Source of the DNA: Psychrobacter sp. JCM 18901 | GTDB lineage: Bacteria > Pseudomonadota > Gammaproteobacteria > Pseudomonadales > Moraxellaceae | Length of the DNA: 64,000 nt | NCBI RefSeq assembly: GCF_000586435.1 | Contig: NZ_BAWH01000001.1 | Span: 462,082-526,081 of the forward strand | Direction of reading: 5' to 3' | Shown: positions 52,697 to 62,502 of the stretch, piece after piece | Position numbering within the stretch: position 1 is the first letter of the stretch | Layout of the letters: each line of letters opens with the position of its first letter | Notes under the pieces: model-generated | What the model was told of the DNA's origin: nothing | Database searches by the model: none | Seen by the model: the letters and a program-made list of their open reading frames with translations, nothing else | Program-made: the position numbers and the translations under genes

Positions 52697-54394
52697 TTAT
52701 ACTTGAGGGTAGTCTGCATTGTGTTTTTCACGCAATTTTTGACGCAGTACTTTACCGACATTACTCTTTGGTAAGTCGCTCACAAACTCAATGTGACGTG
52801 GACACTTATAACCCGTTAGATTGTCTAACGCAAAATCTGTAATCACTTCTTTGGTAACATTATTGTCTTCAGGTACTACGTATATTTTGACCGCTTCACC
52901 TTGATGACTATCAGGAATGCCAATTACCGCGCAGTCAAGAATACCATCACAATCAAGCATCACGGACTCAATTTCGTTTGGAAATACATTGAAGCCTGAA
53001 ACCAAAATCATGTCTTTTTTTGCGATCTAGCAGTTTAATATAACCTTTGTCATCCATGCTGACGATATCACCAGTGCGGAAATAACCATCACTAGTAAAA
53101 TCAGCACTACTGTCTCTATTCAGATATCCAGAGGTTACGTTAGGGCCTTTAATACATAGCTCGCCCCCTTCATTTAAATCTACATGTCTACCGTCTTCAT
53201 CGATAATAATAACATCTACGCCAGGTGCCGGTACACCGATAGTACCGTTAAACTCACGATTGGTAATAACGTTGGCGGTGCCGACTGCAACGCCTTCTGT
53301 CATACCCCAACCTTCGATCATCGCGCAGCCAGTTACTTCTAACCAGCGATTCGCAGTTTGCTCAGTAGCCGCCATACCACCAGCTTGTGAGATACGTAAA
53401 GAGCTAAAGTCCAAATCTTTAAAATTAGGATTATCGAGCAATCCTTTAAAGAGGGTATTTACTGCAGGGAAAATATGGAACGGTTGTTTTGATAAGGTTT
53501 TAACAAATCCAGGAATATCGCGTGGATTAGGGACTAGTATAAAGGTATAGCCTGAACGCATACCAAGTAGGCTAAGCATGAATGCGAATATATGATACAG
53601 CGGCAGCGCCATCACCATATTGATATACACTTCGTTAATTTCTGATGTGATAGGGCGAGTCCATGCCTCGGATTGCATCGCTGCTGCTACGATATTACGC
53701 TGTGACAAAATAGCGCCTTTCGAAAGTCCTGTGGTACCGCCTGTATATTGTAAAAATGCTTTTTGATCCAAAGACATTTTTGGTTGCTGAAAAGGTAAGT
53801 TTTTACCTTTTTTCAATACTTCAGGAAACTTAGTAACGTGGTATTTAGGATCATTGAGATTGTACTTGGGTACTAAACGTTTGACCTGACGAATAATCGT
53901 ATTGACCAAAATACCTTTCAAACCCATCATATCGCCCATTTTCGATAGGATGACACGTTTGATAGCTGTTTCTTCAATGACTTGCTCAAGCGCTTGGGCA
54001 AAGTTATCAACCACAAAAATTGCTTGAGCACCAGAATCGTTCAGCTGATGGCGTAATTCTCGGCCAGTATATAGTGGGTTGACAGGGGTGCACACATAGC
54101 CTGCACGCAGTATCCCAATCATGGTTGTAGATACTGTGGAACGTTTGGCATCATGAGAGCGACGACACTACCTTTTGGCAAGCCTTGGTTCTGTAGCCAA
54201 GCAGCGACTGCCATTGAAGCGTTATCAATATCACCATAGGTATGAGTCACTCCCATACAGATGCTCATTGGGTGCCCACGGAAGCGATCGAAGCATTCTT
54301 CGTACAGCTCCATGATGCTGCTATATCTATCGGGATTAATGGTTTTTGGCACACCGGCTGGATATTGAGAAAGCCAAGGTTTGTTCGATATCAT
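52697..54394 (-). CDS. fadD: Long-chain fatty-acid-CoA ligase (FadD-like), copy 2, two frameshifts
   Basis: Second acyl-CoA synthetase with the same motifs as copy 1: QYTGGTTGLSKGAILSQRNI, GWGMTEGVAVGTANVITNRE, SDGYFRTGDIVSMDDKGYIK and KSNVGKVLRQKLREKHNADY. Breaks: a missing G at about 54127 (coding strand C, restoring QYLPTMIGILRAGYVCTPVN) and a 7-T run at 53015-53021 that should be 6 (DRKKDMILVSGF). Compared with copy 1 the differences are scattered substitutions, largest at both ends and in positions ~75-110 and the loop after GVAVGTA, which could mean different chain-length preference. The ATG at 54394 has AAGGA upstream. About 566 residues. Confidence 0.92.
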
Positions 54395-54808
54395 AGTTAG
54401 CATCCTTGCGATTTGATATAGGCTAAAGTATTTTAAGAAGGTATTTGTCAATCTATCAATAGTACAAACCACCACTTATTTAGGTGGTATATACCATATT
54501 CAATAGCATCCCTGTCTCTTGATTAATAGCTAGTTTTTTTGCTGCTGTCACAGCATTTTATTCAATGAGTATTTATATAAAGCATTAAATAGAACAAATA
54601 AATAAAAAGTTCAGTAATAAAAATAATGCTCGTTCTAAAACTATTTATCTGCTGCTCACAAATAAAGTATCAAAAAAACGATACATTTAAGCAATACATT
54701 AGCATGAATTTAGTCTAAAACAATAACAGTAAGCGATACTGATCAGTACATATATTAGCTTATAAGAATATAGTAACTTTGCTGGCTGACAAAAGAAGGA
54801 TTAGATAA
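54395..54808. other. AT-rich gap upstream of acyl-CoA ligase copy 2
   Basis: No gene seen. It contains the promoter region of copy 2 and the second copy of the shared element. Confidence 0.7.
54691..54705. repeat. Element shared by both acyl-CoA ligase upstream regions, copy b
   Basis: GCAATACATTAGCAT lies 297-311 bases upstream of the copy 2 start, almost the same distance as its counterpart before copy 1. Confidence 0.55.
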
Positions 54809-55633
54809 TTAATATTGGTGAGCTGACAAAACACAAAGGAATGTAGATGCTAAGATTATTGCGGTAAAATAAATTGATCTTTTTTTATTAAAGAAACGTC
54901 GATAAATGAGTAATGCACTGATAGTGCAGCCAAGCGTGCTGCTGACACATATCAGGAACATAGTAACTATTTGATAGCGTACGGCTTGAGTAGGATCGGC
55001 GCCTGCTAGGATTTGACCCGTCATCATGCCTGGTAAACTAACAATACCGACGACTAGCATAGAGTTTAAAGTTGGAGTCATGCCATTAGTGATAGCTGCT
55101 TTTATCTGCTCATGGACGGCTTCGAATGGCTTAGCAGATAGACTGAGCATCATCTCGATACGCCCTGATTGCTCATGAAAGGATTCAATCAATTGATTGC
55201 TCGTCAACGAAATAGCAGTCAGAGAGTTCCCTAATATCAGGCCTAATATAGGAATAATGAATTGCGGTGTATACCAAGGCTGCACATTCAAAATTGCTAT
55301 AATCGCAATCGCCGTTACTAGTATTGCTGAGATACCGACTGCCAATAGCGTATCTGTTAATAACCCCTTATAGCTACGTTTAACGCGATTTTTGGCGGCA
55401 CTTCCTGCAATTAGAGTCATGACCGTTAAGATAAGTAGTACTTCATACCATTGTTCACGTGCAAAAATCCACGCCAGTATCAGCCCAATAAAGCTAAGCT
55501 GTATAATCGTACGAAGTGCCGCTATCAAAAGGGTCTTGCTTAGTCTTAAACGTAAGCGCCAAGAGATGAGTAATACAATGATAATTAGGCTGCTAGCAAG
55601 AGCAATATCACTATAAGTGAGAAAAATTTGCAT
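54809..55633 (-). CDS. fetB: FetB-like ABC transporter permease (UPF0014/YbbM family)
   Basis: A 274-residue membrane protein with about seven hydrophobic segments. Family signatures: LRTIIQLSFIGLILAWIFAR, FIIPILGLILGNSLTAISLT, SLSAKPFEAVHEQIKAAITN then GMTPTLNSMLVVGIVSLPGM and MTGQILAGADPTQAVRYQIV, highly typical of FetB. E. coli FetAB is linked to iron homeostasis and peroxide resistance and is thought to export iron. The partner ATPase gene lies upstream (147-base gap) on the same strand. Frame intact. Confidence 0.9.
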   Translation of the reverse strand: MQIFLTYSDIALASSLIIIVLLISWRLRLRLSKTLLIAALRTIIQLSFIGLILAWIFAREQWYEVLLILTVMTLIAGSAAKNRVKRSYKGLLTDTLLAVGISAILVTAIAIIAILNVQPWYTPQFIIPILGLILGNSLTAISLTSNQLIESFHEQSGRIEMMLSLSAKPFEAVHEQIKAAITNGMTPTLNSMLVVGIVSLPGMMTGQILAGADPTQAVRYQIVTMFLICVSSTLGCTISALLIYRRFFNKKRSIYFTAIILASTFLCVLSAHQY

Positions 55634-55780
55634 ATCATTCGTACCACTCGTATGAGCTTATTTAGGAAGTAATTATGGTAATAGTACATGGTGAGGGTTG
55701 AAGTTATTAACGTGCTAAATTGTCCGAGCAGCTATATGAAGACTTACTCATTTGATTAAATATTGCCAATCAAGAGGATG

Positions 55781-56618
55781 TCAAGAGTCTGCGGTAAGTA
55801 CACCTGCTTGCATGTGCCAGTGTCTATTTGCCAAAGGCATAATATCTTTTGTGTCGTGAGTCACCCATAGGAGTGTGCGCTGTGCATCTGTGTGCAACCA
55901 GTTGATAAGTAAGTTGACTAGCTGTGCTGAAGTGTCCATGTCCAAAGCAGCAGTTGGTTCATCTAGCAATAGAACTTGTGGACTAAGCTGCAATAGACGC
56001 AATGTATTGACCAGTTGACGCTCGCCACCAGATAAGTGCTTGGCGTCTTGTTGCAAAAAGTCTGCACTTCTGTCCAAATGTTCAAGCTGAGCAATATGCC
56101 AGTCTCTATCAAAAGTCTGCGATTGGTGAGCGTGCAATTGATAAGGTATTTGTAAATTTTCAAGGACACTACCGTCTAACAGCTGTGGGTGCTGAGCAAG
56201 TAGGGCGACCTGCTTGCGCCACCGTACAGGTGCAGTCTCATGAATATCGTGATAAACATTATTCGACGTGTCATCGTGCAAACGAACAGTACCGCTGCTC
56301 ATTGGCAATAATCCTGCTAATATTCGCAATAGTACTGATTTACCGCTACCAGACGCTCCTGTCAAAACAGTGACTTGCCCTGACAATAGCGTACCGCTCG
56401 CATCGCTTATTAGCGTTCGATCATGAGTTGATGGCTCTTTATCCAGTGAAGTGTTTGCGGTTAGCTTGCTTGTCCACTTTTGATAAATGCTAGACGGCAT
56501 AGAAGGTTTTTTTCAGTGCTTCTTTGCTATCTTTAATGCTATGAGTACGTATCGTTCGTTGGCTATGTACCCATAGATTATCAAATTCAAGCAACACTCT
56601 ATCCGTATCTATGCTCAT
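55781..56618 (-). CDS. fetA: FetA-like ABC transporter ATP-binding protein, one frameshift
   Basis: ABC ATPase of about 278 residues after repair. Walker A VLTGASGSGKSVLLRILAGL, Q-loop LLAQHPQLLDGSVLENLQIP, signature HLSGGERQLVNTLRLL, Walker B VLLLDEPTAALD and the switch-His region LWVTHDTKD are all present. A 7-T run at 56507-56513 should be 6; the N-terminus then starts MSIDTDRVLLEFDNLWVHSQ at 56618 and passes through EALKKPSMPSSIYQKW. Its start overlaps the end of the thioesterase gene by 20 bases. Partner of the FetB-like permease downstream. Confidence 0.9.
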
Positions 56619-57215
56619 AGCGTTCTACTGCTGACCATTCACTTGCTCGTCGATAGCCTGTTCGATCGTAACGCGCAGTTTTTTTTGGTACACGAATAGG
56701 ACGCATTGGTGGGGTTGTCGCTGAAGTATCTGGTTTATCGCTGCCTATTTCATCATTACTCATTGGCTCTGGTTTGACGAGATTTTGTACGCAGGCAATG
56801 ACGATTTTGGTGCTGCTTAGTAGCTGGCTATCATCTGTTTCGGTAGTACTATGATTTGGTAGATTGCGATATATACTTTGGTAAAAGATGATGCTGGCAG
56901 GTTTTAGCTCCACTTTATCAATACGTACGCTGATTACCTCATCTAATAGAATGGCTCTTTTGTATTGCAAGTCTGCCTGACTCACGACAAAATGCTGCAC
57001 TTCACCGCTATCAGTCTGCAAAAAAATACCCATTTAAGCCCAGCTCAGTAAACCAGTCGCGTCGGCAGTTTTCAAAAAAACACCAAATGATTGGCGTGAT
57101 AGACTATACCGCCAGCATCAGTATGGTTAATATAGACGTTATAATCTTTAGCAAATAATGGTTTGATGTCATCATTCATGGCTGATGTCGTATTTTTTTG
57201 CTTCATTGTTGTCAT
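56599..57215 (-). CDS. Acyl-CoA thioesterase (hot-dog fold, YbgC/FadM-like), two frameshifts
   Basis: Hot-dog-fold thioesterase of about 205 residues. With both 7-A runs (57074-57080 and 57020-57026) shortened to 6, the protein reads YNVYINHTDAGGIVYHANHL, then VFFENCRRDWFTELGLNGYF, LQTDSGEVQHFVVSQADLQY and KRAILLDEVISVRIDK. The HTDAGGIVYHAN motif contains the catalytic Asp of 4-hydroxybenzoyl-CoA thioesterase relatives. The last ~55 residues are polar and basic (RPIRVPKKTARYDRTGYRRA) and not part of the fold. The ATG at 57215 precedes a run of 7 A that is in frame; a later ATG (MNDDIKPLFAKDY) is the alternative start. It leads the fetAB unit. Confidence 0.84.
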
Positions 57216-57420
57216 AGTGATGCTCGATATTTTTAATAAGTATTGTTGAATAAAAGTGTTTCAGATAGACCAATAATAGATAGTGCTTATAATAGAGTTA
57301 CTCTAGCTCAAGATATCAGGCCATGCAACCGCTAGAACCGCTCACATTTGTTATCATAGCCGTTTATATTTCCCCCATTTATAGAGCGCTATATTCTAAC
57401 CAATCAGTATAGGACAGTTT

Positions 57421-58245
57421 ATGACCCGTTTTGTCAGTTTTAACATCAATGGTATCCGCGCACGTCAGCATCAGCTCGAGGCGGTGCGCGAGGTAATCGA
57501 TCCTGATGTCATGGGCCTACAAGAAACCAAGGTTCATGATGATCAATTTCCGCTTAGCAATATCGAAAGCCTAGGCTACCACGTCGAGTATTTTGGACAA
57601 AAAGGGCATTACGGCGTTGCACTGTTATCCAAAGCTGCACCTGTATTCATACAAAAGGGCTTCCCTGGCGAAGATGAAGAAGCCCAAAAGCGCTTTATCC
57701 ATGCACGTTATGAGTTTGAAGGTCGTGAAGTAGATGTGCTCAATGGTTACTTTCCGCAAGGAGAAAGTCAAGATCACCCAACTAAATTTCCAATGAAGCG
57801 CGCTTATTATGCCAATTTGATGGCTTATATTGATACGCTAAAAGCGGAGGGTCGTTCGATTATCGTCATGGGTGATATGAATATCGCACCAGAAGATATC
57901 GATATTGGTATTGGTGAAGTTAATGCTAAGCGTTGGCTGAAAAATAGAAAAACCTCATTTCTGCCAGAAGAGCGTGAATGGTATTCAGCATTGATGTCAC
58001 GTGAGCTGACAGATACTTACCGTCTGCATTATCCAGAGAGCACCGAGTTATACAGCTGGTTTGATTATCGCAGTCGCGGCTTCAATGATGAACCTAAGCG
58101 CGGGTTACGTATTGATCATATCCTATGCACTTCAGACTTAATCGATAAATGTATCGATGCTGGTATCAGTTATGAGCTACGTGCTATGGAAAAACCGTCT
58201 GACCATGCACCGATTTGGTCAGCGTTTGACCTAAAGAAACCGTAA
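57421..58245 (+). CDS. xthA: Exodeoxyribonuclease III
   Basis: AP endonuclease / 3'-5' exonuclease of base-excision repair. The protein has 274 residues. Motifs in order: FVSFNINGIRARQHQLEAVR, MGLQETKVHDDQFPLSNIES (catalytic Glu), HYGVALLSKAAPV, VLNGYFPQGESQDHPTKFPM, IVMGDMNIAPEDIDIG (Asp and Asn), GLRIDHILCTSDLID and KPSDHAPIWSAFDL (the terminal Asp-His). Frame intact. It is a single gene, divergent from the thioesterase-fetAB unit. Confidence 0.96.
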   Translation: MTRFVSFNINGIRARQHQLEAVREVIDPDVMGLQETKVHDDQFPLSNIESLGYHVEYFGQKGHYGVALLSKAAPVFIQKGFPGEDEEAQKRFIHARYEFEGREVDVLNGYFPQGESQDHPTKFPMKRAYYANLMAYIDTLKAEGRSIIVMGDMNIAPEDIDIGIGEVNAKRWLKNRKTSFLPEEREWYSALMSRELTDTYRLHYPESTELYSWFDYRSRGFNDEPKRGLRIDHILCTSDLIDKCIDAGISYELRAMEKPSDHAPIWSAFDLKKP

Positions 58246-58437
58246 TACTTATATACCGTGATACCTACATATAGTCAATTATCATGTCAATTAGATACGA
58301 TGATTAGCTTGTTCAGTCTGCTTATTGTAGTGCTGCAGCTAGTTCTTCTTGGATCTGAACTGTCTTGAACTGACTGTAGTGTTTATCACTTCGTATTCCG
58401 TAAATAACGATAAAAATTGAAAAATAAGGATTTTATT

Positions 58438-59661
58438 ATGGCTGTTGGAAATGTATCAGTACCTGACGTTATCTATCCTATCGATGGTATCAAACTCAGT
58501 GCCACAGCGGCAGGTGTCCGTTATAAGGACCGCGACGATCTAGTAGTTATCGAAATATCTGACAAGGCCACTACTGCGGTTGTAACCACTAAAAATACCT
58601 TTTGCGCCGCGCCAGTGCGAGTATTGCGTGAGCACTTTGCTAAGGTCAGTCCGCGCTATTTAGTCACCAATACGGGTAACGCAAATGCAGGTACGGGCGC
58701 TGATGGTAAGCGCCGTGCCATTGATATTTGTACAGCATTGGCTGAAAAGGCCGGTGTAGATACTAATACGATATTGCCATTCTCTACCGGCGTGATTGGT
58801 GAGCCGCTAAATAGTGATGCGGTCATCGCAGGTCTGGATAATGCATTGGCTAACCTAGCGTCTGATAGCTGGCTAGCCGCTGCTAATGGCATTCGTACGA
58901 CAGATACTATTCCTAAATTGGCCAGCCAAAAAAATTGATGTAGCAGTTATTAGCTATCATGTTACTGGTATGTCTAAAGCTCAGGAATGATACGCCCGAA
59001 TATGGCAACTATGCTAGGCTATGTGGCGACAGATGCTAATATCGCTGCTGACGTATTGCAAGAAATGCTAAGCGCTATCAATGAGCAGTCTTTCAACCGC
59101 ATTACTGTCGATGGCGATACCTCAACCAATGACTGTTGTGTGTTAATCGCAACAGGTGCTGCTAGCTCAGAGGTGATTGATAGTCCAGAGCATCCACATT
59201 ATCAGCCTGTATTTGATGCATTGGCTGATGTGTTTGTTCGTCTGGCACAACTGATTGTACGTGATGGCGAAGGCGCTACTAAATTCATGACGGTCAAGGT
59301 GACTGGCGGTCAAACCACGCAAGAATGCTGCGATGTGGCTTATGCAGTCGCACATTCACCTTTAGTAAAAACGGCATTCTTTGCCAGTGATGCTAACTGG
59401 GGACGCATATTAGCAGCAGTGGGCTATGCTGGTATCGAAAATTTAGATACAGAGCAAGTTGATGTGTATCTAGACGAGGTAATGATTTGTCAAAATGGCG
59501 GTGTTGCACCTGACTATACAGAGGAGGCGGGCAAAACAGTCATGAGCCGACCTGAGATTACCATTCATATCGACCTTGCACGTGGTGATGCTAGCGATAC
59601 CGTATATACCTGCGACTTGTCATACGATTATGTCAAAATAAACGCTGATTATCGTAGCTAG
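58438..59661 (+). CDS. argJ: Bifunctional ornithine acetyltransferase / N-acetylglutamate synthase, two frameshifts
   Basis: Recycles the acetyl group in arginine synthesis. The repaired length is about 407 residues. The N-terminal part reads [40 protein letters not shown] and [17 protein letters not shown]; the self-cleavage region is [20 protein letters not shown] (cleaved before the Thr); the C-terminal part has [20 protein letters not shown] and [16 protein letters not shown] 7-A run at 58928-58934 should be 6 ([20 protein letters not shown]), and a G is missing at 58979 (GMSKGSGMIRPN). The ATG at 58438 has AAGGA upstream. Confidence 0.96.
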
Positions 59662-60021
59662 TACTCTTCAATAAAACATAATTTGTATAGTTGTATAAGA
59701 GCCAGAACAGATATTGTTCTGGCTTTTTAACGTCAAACATATGCTCAGTAGCAAATCACTCTGCTATTCAATACGCTTTGTTAACATCAGTTGCAAAATC
59801 TGACGTTACTTTACAAAGCAGTCATAGAGGGTAAGACGACTAGCGACCTATACTGGTTTCAGTAAGAAGCAAATGACCTTGTTAGCTTGTAGCAAAGCAA
59901 AATAAGATGTTCAAAATAATAAGTTTATCTAAGTAGCAATGAATTATTAGCTAAATCAATAGATAAGCCAGTAACTAAGCTATCAATAAAGAATCAATAA
60001 CAATTATCTGAGGATTGAATA
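59662..60021. other. Intergenic region argJ / lipoprotein gene
   Basis: It contains the argJ terminator and about 290 bases with no gene; the promoter of the lipoprotein gene is expected near the right end. Confidence 0.6.
59698..59730 (+). terminator. Rho-independent terminator of argJ
   Basis: AGAGCCAGAACA pairs with TGTTCTGGCTTT around a short GATAT-type loop, ending in a T-run. Confidence 0.9.
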
Positions 60022-60420
60022 ATGAAGAAATTAGCACTTGCAGCATTGATGACAACTTTTGCCCTTTCTGGTTGCTCTACGATGAGTATGGATGATGAGC
60101 GCACGATGGTTGTTGAAGGACAACCTATGAATGTAAAAGTAGTAAACATCCCAAGTTTTGAAGTAGAAATCGCACCGCGTAAAGCAGTATGCGACTTGAC
60201 TGCTACTGATGGTAGCATGGTTGAATCACAGTGCTTACAGTATCGTCAAACTTATCAGAAAAACTACACCACGCTAAATGGTAATATTCAAGGCTTTACC
60301 TATGAGCCGAACTATCGTTATGTCCTAGATGTACGCCAAGAAGCAGTAACAGCAGAAGGCTCAAACGTAGTGCAGCCAGTATGGATTCTAAACGAAGTGG
60401 TATCAAAAACTGCTGAATAA
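60022..60420 (+). CDS. DUF4377-type lipoprotein
   Basis: A 132-residue lipoprotein. The signal peptide MKKLALAALMTTFALSGCST has a clear lipobox LSGC, so the protein is anchored through Cys18. The mature part has two Cys (CDLTATDG and QCLQYRQTY) and a C-terminal IQGFTYEPNYRYVLDVRQE segment characteristic of the DUF4377 group found next to, or fused with, META/HslJ domains. The role is unknown; HslJ-type neighbours in other genomes hint at heat or envelope stress. Frame intact; GAGGATTG lies before the ATG. Confidence 0.83.
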   Translation: MKKLALAALMTTFALSGCSTMSMDDERTMVVEGQPMNVKVVNIPSFEVEIAPRKAVCDLTATDGSMVESQCLQYRQTYQKNYTTLNGNIQGFTYEPNYRYVLDVRQEAVTAEGSNVVQPVWILNEVVSKTAE

Positions 60421-60475
60421 TATTGATAGCACTATATAGACGATAAACCAGTTATAAAAGCAGTTATACATGACA

Positions 60476-60512
60476 AAAAGGCCTCTAACGAATCAGAGGC
60501 CTTTTTACGTAT
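60476..60512. terminator. Bidirectional terminator between the lipoprotein gene and sdaA
   Basis: AAAAAGGCCTCTAACG pairs largely with AATCAGAGGCCTTTTT (a 10-base perfect core), with an A-run on the left and a T-run on the right. Confidence 0.9.
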
Positions 60513-60546
60513 TTATTGTTAGTAAATTATTTCTCGAGAAGTCGGA

Positions 60547-61979
60547 TTAGCATTGACTGTAGTTGACGCTAACACCGCGCGTTGCTGTAGGGATTCTATT
60601 ATCAGCATAAACCGCCAGACCGCCTCGTGCCGTCTCTTTATATTTATCAGACATATCGGCACCTGTTTGCTTCATCGTCTCTATCGCTTTATCCAAAGAG
60701 ACGAAGTGTTGACCATTACCTCTACAGGCTAGACGTGCTGCATTGATTGCCTTGACTGCACCCATCGCATTACGCTCGATACAAGGCACTTGTACCAGTC
60801 CGCCAATAGGATCACAGGTAAGGCCTAGATTATGCTCAATTCCAATCTCTGCTGCATTTAGGCATTTGGCTGGCGTACCATTCATTATTTCTGCCAGTGC
60901 AGAGCCTGCCATTGCACATGCAGAACCAACCTCACCTTGGCAACCGACTTCAGCACCAGAGATTGAAGCATTTTGCTTGATAAGGCTACCGATAGCAGTG
61001 GCGTTTAGCAAAAATTTACGAACGCCATCTTGGCTGTAGTTGGGCAAAAAATCACGATAGTAGTGCAGTACGGCAGGAATGATACCTGCTGCGCCATTGG
61101 TTGGCGCTGTGACTACTTTTCCGCCATTGGCATTTTCTTCATTGACGGCGAGCGCGTACAAATCGACCAGTCCATAGCGGCTAACTTATCAGTCTTGGTG
61201 ATAGGTTGGTCTTTTTCCGCACACAGCTGCGTATGCAAATCTTGGGCACGGCGCTTTACATCTAATCCGCCCGGCAAGATGCCGCCATTTTCACAGCCTT
61301 GTTTGACGCAGTCTTGCATCACTTCCCAAATGCTATCTAGATAAGCAAATACTTCTTCTTTGGCATGGAAGTGACATTCGTTTGCCAGTACCAATTCGCT
61401 GATGTTCAAATCATGCTCACGACATTGCTCTAGTAGCTCTGCTGCGTTATTGAACGGATAGGGAACTCTATCGATGGTCGGACTGGCATGATCTTCGTCA
61501 GGGTTAGTCGCATCTTCTTCATTAATGACAAAACCACCACCGACTGAATAATAAGTCTGCTGATAGCGAACGCCTTCAGTTGAGATAGCGCGTAGCGTCA
61601 ATGCATTAGGGTGATAAGGCAGCACAGTATCGTCATACCAGTAGATGTCTTGCTCTGTATCAAAAGCAATCGTATGCGTGCCTGATACATTGAGAATTTT
61701 GTCAGAGAAGATAGGAGATAGGTAGCTACTGGTCATACGTGTGTCTATCGTGCTAGGCGTGTGTCCAAGCAGTCCTAACAAGATAGCGGTATCTGTTGCA
61801 TGGCCTTTTCCAGTCGCCGCCAAAGAGCCATACAGTTCAATCTCAATGGTCTTAATTGCAGTCAGTTCCATCTGCTCAGTTAGCGAGGTCAAAAATAAGT
61901 TTGCAGCGACCATCGGTCCGACTGTATGCGAACTGGATGGGCCAATGCCGATTTTAAACAAATCAAAAACACTGATCAT
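60547..61979 (-). CDS. sdaA: L-serine ammonia-lyase (4Fe-4S type), one frameshift
   Basis: Deaminates serine to pyruvate; single-chain type with alpha and beta parts fused. The N-terminus reads [20 protein letters not shown] and GPMVAANLF; the C-terminal domain starts [20 protein letters not shown] and carries the cluster-binding cysteines in [39 protein letters not shown] of the coding strand is missing at 61167-61168; restoring it joins [20 protein letters not shown]. The repaired protein is about 477 residues. Single gene, divergent from the uracil permease. Essential residues are all there once repaired. Confidence 0.96.
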
Positions 61980-62502
61980 AATAAGTCACCAAAAATTTTA
62001 AGCGCTTTAGCCTATTTTATCTATGGCATTGGGCGCTTTTGTGAAAAATATAATAGACAGCCGTCGCTCCTAGTCACCATTGATAGGTGGGCGCGAGACA
62101 CTATTTATGAAGGTTATAAGGTAAATGAGCACTGAGGGCAGTTGAATAATAACTTTTATTTATTTTGAAACTCCGTTATCATGCTCGCAGTCAACAACTA
62201 TGTAACATCCTGTAAGTTGGTTATCATCGTAAAATAAGACGGATTAAAAAAGACTAAATTTTTTTAGTCAGACATATCCGTATTCATACATCTAGCAAGA
62301 TATGGCTATCATACCAAATAATACTTTTGGTTTGTCATATTACAACATAAATGAATGAATTGGGATGACATATTATAGATAGGAAGACTTAACGTTCTGC
62401 TATTTATACAAGCCCTTAGAAATATGTCCATTTATTAATATACTTATTTTATCAGTTATTCTAGCCTATTACTTTAGCTTAGCTCACATAGGACAAGCGC
62501 GC
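61980..62502. other. Divergent intergenic region sdaA / uracil permease
   Basis: About 520 bases with no supported gene. It contains a hairpin (62252-62269) and AT-rich stretches that probably include the permease promoter. Confidence 0.6.
62252..62269. repeat. Perfect 7-bp hairpin upstream of the uracil permease gene
   Basis: GACTAAA-TTTT-TTTAGTC is a perfect hairpin about 235 bases before the permease start. No role can be assigned. Confidence 0.5.
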
